From NCBI GenBank assembly GCA_014904985.1, contig MU128968.1:186001-250000 (forward strand): a stretch of DNA of 64,000 nucleotides. The letters are read 5' to 3'. Below the pieces are notes generated by a model. That model made no database searches and had not been told where the DNA came from. It was given only the letters and a program-made list of their open reading frames with translations. The stretch's first letter is position 1; every line of letters starts with the position of its first letter. This DNA comes from Hydnum rufescens UP504. Its lineage: Eukaryota; Basidiomycota; Agaricomycetes; Cantharellales; Hydnaceae. This document shows, in pieces, positions 22,704 to 32,836 of this stretch. Made by a program: the position numbers and the translations under genes.

Positions 22704-24724
22704 ATGACAACGGAGACTAGGCGGTCTCAGATTTTGCAAGCCATTGAAAGAGGCCACTGGGACTTGCTAAGGGCCATCAGTTTGCTCCCTGGGGGCCTCG
22801 AGTCTGCTCGTATTGAAGCTTGGTGCGACTTCTGGTAGCTTGTCATCCATTGAGGTGACTCAGAACATTTGCGCAGGCGATACTTGCTCCACGAAACAAA
22901 CGGAAACGATACACATGGGAGGTTTTTGGCGTCTCGCAATGACAGCACATATGGGAACGAGGCCGCCACGCATCCTGACGAGCGACAGGTGCACCTCGAT
23001 ACGGAGCGTAGTTTTGTTATATATCCAATTGGTTAGTGATATCTCTCGTGTAAATATGCAATGGTTCAATGAAATTGTGCAACAGATAGCATGTCTGAAA
23101 GGGACAAACGAAAACAACGCCTTGAGGAGACTATTATCTCCGTATTGAGAAGACGTCCCTCTCTCCGTTATTTTCAGGTGAGTATTCTCCTATTATGTGT
23201 TTTCCGATTCTTTAAGAGTAGTCACCGTAGGGATACCATGACATCGTTTCAGTGCTGTTATTAACATTTGACCCGTTGTCCGCCAGCTTCGCGGAAGATC
23301 AGGTATGGATTCAGACATGTGTCGAGAAATTGAGCCTACATCGTCTGCGTGATTCCATGGGAGAGGGTCTGAATCCACTGATAGGATCCCTACGGTGAGG
23401 GCTCAATATTCGGACGCTTTCGTGAGCTCCACATATTCATTCTATATATCATAAGGGTTTTGCGACGACTTATTCGGCTCGCCGATGCCGAGTTCGCGGC
23501 ACTCCTAGAGCGGTCAGCTTAACTACCTTTCCCTCTATGCTGCGGATGCCCAATACCCTGTGCAGGACGTCACCTCTGCCATACTTCGCGCTGTCGAATA
23601 TCCTTACACTGTTCTCCCATGATATTCCCACGCTGGCACTCATCCAACCCATATTTGATTACCTTCTTACTCGCCCTCCAATCGCACTAATTTACCTCAC
23701 AGCTGCTGTCCGTAGGGATCATACAACGATTCGGTTCTGTGTCGCTTTCTGACTCTCCGTTCTACAGATATTACTTAGCCGAAAGGCAGATGCGATGAAA
23801 ATGGAACACGAAGGAGACGATGGCACGATGCATGCAATATTATCCCAATTACCTGATCTCTCTGTGGAGACGATTTCATCGCCCGACGTGGAGGGATTCG
23901 AGGATGGCGGAAGCGACAGCGCAGGAAGTTGGGATCCCTTGCTACCCGCACCCACGATACTTCAGCCTCGAACTCCCAGGACTTCCGAGTCATCGGTGGA
24001 CATCGGCGATGATGATACTGTCTTGGAAGAATCCAACGATAACGGTGACGATGAGCGCACGATTGTTGAAAACTGTGAAGAGCCACTCATAGAGGATACC
24101 TCCCGCAAGTCGGGTGATCCCCATCATCCCACGATACAGTATGCAGCATCTCCCAGTGAAGTCTCGGAAACTTCCTCCACAGCCCCAATCCCTCTTTTTA
24201 CGCTTCTCAAGGTCGCCGACGATCTGTGTAGGCGTTTCCCCCCTACACCATTGGTATCAACGACTGATTATGAGAAATCTTCTGTGGACGGGGGTCCATC
24301 TTCATTGAACATTTCCGAAATATTTGGGCCAACCAGTGTTGTGTTTACGTGGGCCGAAGACAGCGCGTCGATGATCTCAGATGAGGAGGCTGAGCGCATC
24401 GTGTCCGAAGGGCTTACTGGGGTCGTCTTTCCAAGCGATGGCCAGTCTGATGCTGGGAGCGGCGACGAATGGGAGAAAGTCCCTTTGGTTGCGCCTACCG
24501 ATATCGATGAGAGGGAACGGGCGATGAGGCAAAGACGGTTGGTAAGAAACACGGTGGGTATCACCGCCGCTGTGCTTGTGGGCGTTGCTGCCGTTGTCCT
24601 GTACTCAATTGATCGTTCGACAAGCTCCAATGGGCGGAGGACATTTCGTGGATGGCACCGGGCTATAACTTGGGCGGGGAGGATCGTCTTCGATGTTGGG
24701 GAACGAATAGCAGGGGTGTTCTAA
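22704..24724 (+). CDS. TBC-domain RabGAP, TBC1D20/Gyp8 type, tail-anchored
   Basis: Predicted GTPase-activating protein for an ER-Golgi Rab (Rab1/Ypt1 is the substrate of the relatives). The start MTTETRRSQILQAIERGHW is at 22704. The TBC domain includes RIEAW joined over an intron to RYLLHE, DERQVHLDTERSF, LEETIISVLRRRPSLRYFQ, then across an intron GYHDIVSVLLLTF (the family's YFQGYHDI motif with its glutamine), DSMGEGLNPLIGSLR and PLPYFALSNILTLFSHDI. The second half is acidic and disordered. Near the C-terminus GITAAVLVGVAAVVLYSI is a single membrane anchor, as in TBC1D20 and Gyp8. The arginine-finger position is not confidently placed. About six introns, all splicing in frame; no breaks seen. 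Confidence 0.9.
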
Positions 24725-26052
24725 TTTACTACAGTCACCATGTATCGATACTACACGGTTACGAGACCGACTCAACAGCGTGCAATGGATTTGTGCGTTT
24801 TTTCCTCATTAGTGACTGCTGATGCAGCTACTGGTTCAGTTAATGCTGAAGTGAAGTTACTTCCATTTATAGTATCGGCGTCTGTGGCAGTGCAGGTCGC
24901 TCTGCCGGTACTTCTTTCACAGCGACTACCACGTGCTGCCCTTGCCAGGCCCTCAGATGTGGATGGTGGCGGATATGTCTCCGTATACTCCAAGACCCTC
25001 CGACGCCTCGATCCCGTTCCGTTCTTAGTCTGCAGACACGAATAAATGCGTATTGCTTATGTCCCTCTTTCGTTCAGTCCTAGTCATCCATTGTCACTTT
25101 ACGCTTTCCCTGCTTCGTTCTTACTCGTTCAGGTTGCCTTGCCAAGCGAATTGAGGGCTCATCGAACCCCTTTGACAGGCTTATGACGCCCAATTCTCCG
25201 TTGACCCGAACTATTCCTGGTCTAATCACCAAAGCTGAGACCCACCGGGGCGGTTCAGGTCGACTATCTGCATGTTCCTCCTGGTTCGACTTATGATTCA
25301 GGCTTAATAGACTTTGCTGAAAGCTATCGACGTTTCCTGACCCTTGCCTTTGTCTTGAGCGTCGTTTGGCCTTGATGACAACCAAGCCCTGGATGCCAAG
25401 CGGTGCCTGTGTTTTCGACTTGGGGAGAAGACCAAGGCAGGGCGGCTAGCTAGGTAGAACATGAGCTTTGATTTTACGGCAAATGACGATGAGAACGGTA
25501 CTCATTTGTTTGCTTGGACGGTACGTTTCCCTGCGGTGTGTCTACATGACATAGGCTCTTTACTCCTGAATCATTGTGGGGCCTGACTTTTACATCCATA
25601 TATCGACACACCGTGACTAGCGTGCTTCCGTCAGGTTACAAGGTTTCTCTAAGCCAAGCATTTTCGACTCAAATTGAAAATTGACGTTGTCTAAGCCCAT
25701 CCTTCACGCTCAAGGCGATTCACTTTCTCTCTGTGAACGTCGACGCCACTTTCTAGGACCGTGGTGCCCGCGACAGCATTCTAATCCATTCGATTCAGCC
25801 TCCTTCAACCATTACACTCCCACTAATCCATGACGTAATTTCAACAATTGCAATTAAGGATGCCATCTCCCCTCTCTCGACAAGATCCGCCCCCCCCTTC
25901 CATTTCACTCGAAGGCGTTGATATCTTTCCTAACGAACGTAGCTGGTGATGTAAAACCAAGGTATAAAGAACCGTGGTCCTCGGGTTTCTCTTGTTCCAC
26001 CGACCCTTCCATCTGCAATTTTCGTTCACTACGCCTTTGATTCCTGAACGTT
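24725..26052. other. Intergenic region
   Basis: No secure gene. A 101-codon minus-strand frame at 25080-25385 is basic at both ends and without homology I can name. A plus-strand ATG at 25465 opens about 19 codons up to a good donor (GTACGT) but the following acceptor leads straight to a stop. The upstream part of the secreted protein's promoter lies in the last few hundred bases. Confidence 0.4.
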
Positions 26053-26253
26053 ATGCGCTTTTTTAATCTTTTCCTTGCTGGACTTGTGGCTGTAGCCTTC
26101 GCCAGTGCCCAGGACCAGGACCACAATCCTGACCACCACCAGGACCACAATCCCGCCCACAACCAGCACGACCACAATCCCGACCGCAACCACCACAAAC
26201 ACAACCCCGACCACAACCACCACAACCCCGACCACAACCAGCACGACCACAAA

Positions 26254-26289
<36 letters not shown>

Positions 26290-26457
26290 AAGGAGCGCGA
26301 GAAGGAGCACGAGAAGGAGCACGAGAAGGACCACAAGAAGGACCACGAGAAGGACCACAAGAAGGAGCACGAGAAGGAGCACGAGAAGGAGCACGAGAAG
26401 GAGCACGAGCACGAGCACAAACACGAGCACGAGCACGAACACGAGCACAAACACAAA

Positions 26458-26489
<32 letters not shown>

Positions 26490-27468
26490 TGACCATGACC
26501 GCGACCACGACCACGACCACGACCGCGACCACGACCACGACCATGACCGCGACCATGACCGCGACCATGACCGCGACCACGACCACGACCATGACCACCG
26601 CAAACCGAAGTTTTTCATCGACACCTGTGCACGGGTGAACACGAAGCTCGTAGTGAAAGGGGTTAACTTTGGACGCATCAAGGCCACTTGCCTGTGTATA
26701 TCTGGCATCCGAGGTGATTGATATTGCCCATGCATGCCTTCTGTAACTTAACTTGGTCGATCCACCAGTCTTTATCAAAACAAATCCTCGCGCCAAGGCG
26801 GCCGTCAAGGTCTTCGGTAGCTCAAGAGTCATCATCGTGATTCGAGACATTATCCTCAATGGTCGCCATAGTGTCTGCAAATTTCCCAAACACGCTGTGC
26901 CGAATTGTTCAGGCCGCAAAGGGTGTGGTTTCGACTGCAAGGTAAAGCTACATACATTTTACGGATACTGAAGGGCTCTCAGACTCTCATAAACACTCCT
27001 GTAGCATGGGTTCATTAAAATTCACCACCGCTGCGTCCTGGCTCCGAGCCCGAGTGCACGCAAGATCCATCACCGTGGTTTGGACCTGGACTCTGATCAG
27101 AAGTGTGATTTCGGTCTCACCAAATGTGGGGTCTTTGACATGAAGGCCTCCCGCACTGGCTTTGAATGCATAAATGTCAAAACTAGCCTGGAGAGCTGTA
27201 CGTGAATTTCGCTCGGGTTATACTGCTTCGGCACTTTCAGTCTCATTTTCCTGCAATCCTTATGACAGGTGGAGGCTGTGCCATTGCGTTTGGAACGAAC
27301 CCTGCGAACGGCGTAGACTGCACAGCCATCCCGGGCGTCGGCGATGTCGCGTGCCAAAGAGGTCAGTGCGTTATCCGTACTTGCAGCCGAGGATGGTTGC
27401 TGGGCCTCGGCTCAGACGGCGTCTCTATGACTTGCGTGGAAGCGTCGCAAAGCCAAACCACACTCTAA
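26053..27468 (+). CDS. Secreted CPL1-like cysteine-rich protein with His/Glu/Asp/Lys repeat
   Basis: Predicted secreted protein. The N-terminus MRFFNLFLAGLVAVAFASAQ is a clear signal peptide. Residues from about 21 to 180 are an almost pure charged repeat: first DHNP units, then HE pairs, then EKEHEK and DHKK blocks, then HEHEHK and finally DHDRDHDHD. After a short exon (RKPKFFIDTCARVNTK) and introns, a cysteine-rich region follows: VCKFPKHAVPNCSGRKGCGF, then GGCAIAFGTNPANG, VDCTAIPGVGDVACQRGQC and a final CSRGWLL block. The last pattern matches the CPL1-like domain of basidiomycete secreted proteins; CPL1 in Cryptococcus is a secreted virulence-linked protein. The repeat suggests metal or polyanion binding, which is inference. 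Introns near 26.71, 26.94 and 27.22 kb. The long frames on the opposite strand are mirror artefacts of the repeat. Confidence 0.8.
26115..26600. repeat. Coding low-complexity repeat, alternating CAC with GAN/AAN codons
   Basis: Nearly 500 bases are built of 6-bp and 12-bp units (CACGAG, CACGACC, GAGAAGGAGCAC and variants) coding alternating histidine and acidic or basic residues. Unit type changes in blocks, as expected from stepwise slippage and unequal crossing-over. The repeat keeps all other frames open, producing 177-303-codon shadows. Confidence 0.9.
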
Positions 27469-27864
27469 TTTTTGGACTTAAAAATACTTGTACATTTGGA
27501 AAACGCGTCTGTAGTGCTCATTCATTATTTTCTTTTTATCTTGGACGTTACAACGACTAGATAGAACGTATTGGGTCTTGGACATCCCTTATAAAAGCTT
27601 CTTTGTTGCGGACCACGCACTGGTCCGCTTTGGAATACCGCGGCTCGTCAGTACAAGGCGTGAAGGGTTTAATCCTCCCCATTCACTGGGCGCGCAATAA
27701 TTGCAGGAAGTGGTGTCACCGTTCCAGGTCGTTCTCACAGCACCTGAACAAAAAGCCAAGAAGCTACATCACGCGTTGAGGAACGCCGCCATGGGTTGAA
27801 AGCCTCCGGAGAGCAGCAATAAATGGAATCCAGGAGGATAGATAGCCAAGACGCAAGACCACAT
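27469..27864. other. Convergent intergenic gap
   Basis: About 400 bp between the 3' ends of the secreted protein gene and the p24 gene. It contains only 3' flanking sequence; an inverted repeat GGACCACGCACTGGTCC lies near 27.61 kb and might act in transcription ending. Confidence 0.4.
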
Positions 27865-28698
27865 TCAATCGATAAGGTATTTTCGACGGAAGAAAGCCCG
27901 AAGGTGAAAAATCTGCCATACTCCAAGAGCAATCAAAGTGACCAGCGTCAGCAGCCCAAACTTCTGTACCCGTTCATTTGTAGATGCTGCAAGGACGTCA
28001 AATTTTTCGATTTCCCACTTTCAACATTTCAGTTTGTACATAAGAGCAATAGCACATACCGTTCGTGATTTGGAATCTGGTTTCCCGGTCCTTGAGATAT
28101 CCTAATTCATCTACGATCTCTTTTACAATCCCTTCCAGTTTCTTCATTTCCACTTCCATCGCAGAGAGACCATCCTGGCTAGCAATGGCACTGCGAAAAA
28201 TGTCTTCGTGAGTACAATGATTCCTTCCAGGGCCAAATACCATACTTGTAGTCAATGGCATCTGCACCGATATCAACATCCAAGTCAATTACGCGAAGGT
28301 AATTCGCTCCGGACTTGTGCAGTGCTTCAGCTATAAGATGAGCATCGGTGCCATATTACCGGGCATTAATGGCCATAACTCACAGAGATCCATAGAGTTC
28401 GTGAAGCAGACACCTACATCTCCATCAGCATGGGCGGTGACAGCCAGACGCGTTTCTCCCTTGATATCCTTCTTGCTCAGATATACATTCCCATCCCTAG
28501 TCGGTCTCGGATTTCCACGTCGACACGCTGGCCCTTCCCAGGGCCGACATTTGCAGTCACAACGATCAAGGCATTTTTATGAGCGGCATTCCATATGCAT
28601 TTCGGTATTGGGTGTAACGAGGACGGTAGGTCGAATTTTATGGCATACGATGGTGTCGGATATGAAAGAAGTGTGAAAAGGCATAACAGCGATACCAT
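27865..28698 (-). CDS. ERV25: p24 family COPII/COPI cargo receptor, Erv25 type
   Basis: Type I membrane protein of ER-Golgi vesicles (emp24/gp25L/p24 family, delta/Erv25 branch). From the ATG at 28698: signal peptide MVSLLCLFTLLSYPTPSYA, then the GOLD domain beginning IKFDLPSSLHPIPKCIWN, continuing NVYLSKKDIKGETRLAVTAH and DGDVGVCF. The coiled coil is EVEMKKLEGIVKEIVDELGY, followed by LKDRETRFQ, a membrane segment (LLTLVTLIALGVWQIFHLR) and a short tail FFRRKYLID with the FF and dibasic coat-binding signals. The ATG at 28818 would add 40 residues ahead of the signal peptide and is unlikely. One base is missing at 28490-28492 (CCC on plus): the frame between DRLGMG and NVYLS is restored by one more G on the coding strand, giving the family's normal spacing. 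Four or so introns. Confidence 0.92.
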
Positions 28699-28974
28699 GA
28701 AGCTGTTTGGTGATGAAGCAAACGACCAAAATGGCCGTGGGCTTCGCTTCCGTATCTTTCGTATTGAATTCGTTACGAGGTGGCGCGGTAGACATGGGGC
28801 TGTCGTCGGGGAAGCCATTGAGGACTGAAAGGTTCCGGGCGTTGCCGTCGCCTATTCCCGGCTGAACTCAACGCTAACTGTTGTTTATCGTTCAAGCTCT
28901 GCTGTAGTGAGAATCACTTGAAACTAATTTAAATTGCCTTTTTGTACTAATGAAAGGTTGTGCTTTAGATTGTC

Positions 28975-31177
28975 ATGGATGCTGGCTTTTTCAAGGGAAC
29001 GTCCACAGAGCAGGATCGTCGTTTCTCAGACAAAGAGTCACGACTTCGAAAATCAATGAAATTCGACCCCATATTCGAGCAAAAGGTGGACATGCGCAAG
29101 GTCAATCTCGGTGTGATGAGGCCTTGGGTTACCAAGAAAGTAGTTGAACTCGTCGGATTCGAAGACGAGGTGGTCGTTGAGTACGCCATGGAACTTCTCG
29201 AGGACAAGACGACTCACGTTAGTGCATTCATTCCCAAATTCTAATAGGTGATCTAGATCATGCTTATTGTCCCACTGCCCATAGATGCCAGATCCAAAGC
29301 TTATGCAAATCAATCTTACTGGGTTTCTAGCTGGCAAGGTGATATAGGCGGCGCCGTGTGATGTTTCATTTAAGGAACATATCATTGATGTTTATGTTTG
29401 CTTCAGACATCAGAGTTTATGATTTCTCTCTGGACATTGCTGCTTTCTGCACAAAACTCCATCGGTGGCGTACCTGCACAATTTGTAAACGAGAAAAAAG
29501 AAGAACTGCGCCAGAAGCATGCGGTGGATGAAAGGACGATAAATGAGGCTAGGAGACGTGCTGAAGGTGGCCAACGATTGGATGAAATCCGCCAGCGTGA
29601 ACGCGCCGAACGCGGAGCTGATCGTCGGGATCCTGGCTTCGACGGCAGAGACGGCGGGTTTAGTGGCAGAGGGCGCGGAGGAAGGGGAGACTTCGGTGGT
29701 GGGTCTAGGCGTGATTCTGGGTGGGGGAATCGTGGTCGTGGAGGTGGACGAGGACCAGAGTCTGATCGGGTTCGCCTTTCCATCTTTTAATGTTTTTAAT
29801 GTGTTCGAACTATTGGCTTATTCGATTGACCTTATAGCGTGCTCCGTATAGACGGTCACCATCCCTCGCCGTCGCTCCCCTTCACCTCACCGAAGGTCGC
29901 CCTCTCCCGGAGACGGTCACCATCCCCTCGGAGACGGTCATTATCGCTACGTAGACAGTCACCATCCCTTCGTAGGCAGTCACCATCCCTTCGTAGAAGA
30001 TCACCGTCCCCTCGTAGACGGTCGCCGTCCCCTCGTAGACGGTCGCCATCCCCTCGTAGACGGTCGCCTTCACTTCGTAGACTGTCGCCTTCTCTCCGAC
30101 ATCCTTTACCTTCTCCCCGCAGACGTCGCTCTCCCCCGAATCGTCGGCGATCCCCTTCTTCCTCCCGTTCTCGTACATTATCATTGTCTCCTCCTGCCAG
30201 ACGGCATACATTGTCCCGACGCTCGCCTCCCTCTCCTCCACCCCGTCGCCGAAGCCCCAGTCCTGATGCTCCCAAAGCCACAGGCATGTCCATCGCAGGG
30301 GCTGCAGCAAGAAAACGGGCGCGCTCCCCAGTCTCTTTGCGCCATCGTTCGTCATCCCCTCCCAGCCACGCTCGAGCACGACTGCCCGCGCGATCGCAGT
30401 CCCGTTCCCGCTCTCTATCCCGTTCTCACTCACGCTCTCCCCATGGTGGGATTCGTCGACGTGGTGGCGGCAGGAGGGACAGCTCCTTCTCGTCTCCAGC
30501 TCATAAGCGCCGCAGACGTAGCCCCAGTACCTCGGGCGATGAGCGGCGTGGGGCTGGTGCTAGTGACAGGAAACCCTCGCGGAGGAGTGGTGGGCGGGAC
30601 AGGACCCACTCAATTGATCGATATAATTCTCGCGACCATGGGAGTGGCGGTGGTGAGCGGCGGCGGCGGAGTGGTGTTGGTAGCAGCAAATACCGCAACG
30701 AGGCGGATGATGAGCATAGTGGTGCTACTGCTGCGCGGAGGTCCAGGCGGGATTCTGGTGAACGCACCCGTGATGGGGATGCTAGGCCTCCTATCCCAGT
30801 TCGAGAGAAAGAGGAAGTGCCGACTCTGGCCTCTCGACTGTCTTCCAGCAAATGGGCTCGCGAGGATGTAAATGGGGATGACTCGAGCAACCAGAAGCAG
30901 AAGGGAAAAGAGAAAGAAGGAGATGACGAGAAGGATAATAACGCTGTAAGCGGCGTAGGTTCCTCTCTTCTGGTCTCTTAACCTGTTTCCTTGGCCTGCG
31001 GGCTGATGCTCCTTTTCCCATGGGTTCGTGCAGCAGGGATCGGTGTCTGCGGAACGTGTTGAAATGGAGCGTATAGAGAGGGAGCTGCGGGAGAAGATGC
31101 TCAGACAAAAGGTGTTGAGAACTCGCAAAAACTCTAGGGCTGGAGTGGATGGCGCATCTGAATCTGTTGACAAGTGA
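28975..31177 (+). CDS. PWI-domain, RS-rich splicing factor (SRRM1/SRm160-like)
   Basis: Predicted nuclear pre-mRNA splicing coactivator. The N-terminal PWI domain reads MDAGFFKGTSTEQDRRFSDK, MRPWVTKKVVELVGFEDEV, VVEYAMELLED, DPKLMQINLTGFLAGK and FMISLWTLLLSAQNS. It is followed by an RGG-like region (GRDGGFSGRGRGGRGDFGG) and a long RS domain with RRRSPSPRRRS units, as in SRm160. The C-terminus is a charged helix (ERVEMERIERELREKMLRQK) ending at 31177. Introns near 29.22, 29.34, 29.76 and 30.95 kb. One base appears missing in the CCC run 29906-29908: before it the RS frame reads RRRSPSPHRRSPSP and after it the same frame would become GDGHH; one added C restores SPRRRSPSPRRRS. The domain order matches the family; length of about 600 residues is reasonable for a fungus. 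Confidence 0.9.
29860..30125 (+). repeat. Tandem RS-coding repeat
   Basis: Units of about 21 bp (CGTAGACGGTCGCCATCCCCT and variants) are repeated in tandem and encode RRRSPSP or RRQSPSL. Neighbouring copies are nearly identical, so the array probably changes length by unequal exchange. Confidence 0.85.
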
Positions 31178-31549
31178 TTCTAAATGTATGCATGTACGTT
31201 TCTGGCGAACCAGATGTACCGTGGTCATCACCACGATAGCGGCGAGGCTGTGTTTCCACCCTGCCTAGTCGGGCTGACAGTCCAATTTATTCCAAGTTGC
31301 TGGGCGCCACGGCCGACAAGGGTTTCCAATTTCCCACAACTCAGGATGAGCGAGGAAAATGATATAAATTCACCAACAGGAACAGACATAAAGTACCAAA
31401 CCAACAAGATACAAAAGAGATACAAAACTAGAGTAAACGAAGCCGACCAAGCAAAAGCCGTGTCTAGCGATCGCAAGAGAGGTAAGCATGCGAGGCAACG
31501 AGAACAGGGGCAAGACAACGACAGACCGTGTAAAAGCGGGCGATAGGTT

Positions 31550-32231
31550 CTACTTGGTCTGAGAGGACGAGAACTTGGTAACCGATTTAGTGCCCTCAGA
31601 GATGGCATGCTAAAGTCGAAAGCCGGATGAGACCAAGTGAAATACCAACTTCTCAAGCTGAAGACGTGCCTTGCTCAACTCTCCTGGCAAGATCAGCCGG
31701 ACCGAGGTCTGGATCTCCCGAGAAGAGATGGTGCTTTTCTTACTGTACGACGCAAGCTCTACAACGGATCATGAGCACCGAGGACCTAAGATCGAGGCGT
31801 TACGCCACGCACTAGAAGCCTCGCTAGCAATTCTCTCAAAGATATCGTTCACAAATGAGTTGAGAATGGCCATGGCCTTGTTGGAGATACCAGTATCGGG
31901 GTGCACTTGTTTGAGCACTACAAAAACCGCGCGTCAATCGGAGTATGCCAACGTGACACTCGGGAGGCGGACCCACCCTTGTAGATGTACGAGGAGTAGG
32001 TCTCCTTTCTGGTCTTCTTCCTCTTCTTCTTATCACCATCGGCGGCAGGGGCGGCAGACTTCTTCGCGCCAGGTGTCTTCTTGGCAGCAGTGGACTTTGA
32101 GGCAGCTAGATGCAACAGGTTAGATCGGGCTAACAGGAAGCACGCGTCAGACGCACTCGACTTCGCCGGGCCTTGCCAGCAGTGGAGGCAGGCTTATCAG
32201 CAGTGACAGACTTGGAGGCGGGGCCGGCCAT
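31550..32231 (-). CDS. H2B: Histone H2B, one GC-AG intron and one frame break
   Basis: Core nucleosomal histone. The start [17 protein letters not shown] is at 32231. The tail continues [17 protein letters not shown] and [19 protein letters not shown]. The histone fold reads [64 protein letters not shown] and [19 protein letters not shown]. Four introns: near 32.1, 31.95 and 31.78 kb, plus a last one at 31610-31669. This last intron begins GCACGT and ends TTTAG, a GC-AG intron; the exon joint SK/HAISEG is fixed by conservation. The first exon runs out of frame at the GGG run 32168-32170 (plus): one more C on the coding strand gives GKAPAKS and a correct join. Divergently paired with H3. Ubiquitin-acceptor context near the C-terminus (VTKF) is present. 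Confidence 0.95.
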
Positions 32232-32836
32232 TAGTACGATGTAAAAGGTGAGGTTGGTAAGTTGCTAGAGGACAAGAGCGATGAGGCGGGCTGGAGAAGA
32301 TGGATGTTGAGGGGGGAGGGAAATGCGTTCTGTCACGCCTTTTATGAGTTTCGCGGGAACCGGATGCAAACGCGTGGTAAACAAACTAGGTCATAGCAAA
32401 AACAATGAGAAAAACGAGTACCAGGACTTCATCTCAGACCGTCACCATGGGAATTTTGAGCAGTGTAGAAACATGGGAATTCTGGTTGGCTTGACTAGAG
32501 TTAACAGAAAGAGTCAAAATGACGCAGTGTTCCCGGAAAATGAAAACTTGAGGGTACGTGTCCACGTCTTTCAGGGACCACGGCGCGAAATAAACAGTTT
32601 TCCCCATTGTGGGATCCGATTGTCTCTCACATTGCACATTGTTAACGTTTGGGTAGGTGAAGCGAGAGCACGTGATTTTCTCCCTTGTTTTTGTTTTCCC
32701 TCGATCGCGTGCTGATTTGTATCCGGTGCACTTTAGAGATATATAAGGCGCGTCTGAGCCCAGAGACACAGCAGCTCTTCCTCCCGACCATCACAATCAA
32801 CACCCTTCGCACCCTCCAAAGAACCACTCTGCACCA
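32232..32836. promoter_or_regulatory. Bidirectional H2B/H3 promoter with TATA boxes and E2F/MBF-like sites
   Basis: A 605-bp gap separates the two start codons. Towards H3, TATATAAGG lies at 32740-32748, about 90 bp before the ATG. Towards H2B, ATAAAAGG (minus, 32338-32345) lies about 107 bp before its ATG. Two GC-rich motifs of the E2F/MBF kind occur: TTTCGCGGGAA at 32349-32359 and GGCGCGAAAT at 32582-32591. Such sites drive S-phase transcription of histone genes in other organisms; their role here is inference. Confidence 0.65.

Noticed and set aside
25080..25385. 101-codon basic frame on the minus strand
   Set aside because: No homology, no supporting exon on either side; may be chance.
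26029..26940. 303- and 276-codon frames on the minus strand and a 177-codon Thr-rich frame on plus over the His repeat
   Set aside because: They are mirror images of the 6-bp repeat (poly-Val/Leu, Ser-Trp/Cys, Thr-rich), lack a start context or domain, and the plus frame with a signal peptide and cysteine-rich end explains the locus.
28699..28818. Upstream ATG adding 40 residues to Erv25
   Set aside because: It would bury the signal peptide; the ATG at 28698 gives the normal p24 length.
29856..30433. 145- and 183-codon minus-strand frames opposite the RS repeat
   Set aside because: They are antisense shadows of tandem RS codons with poly-Gly/Asp composition; the plus frame continues the PWI splicing factor.
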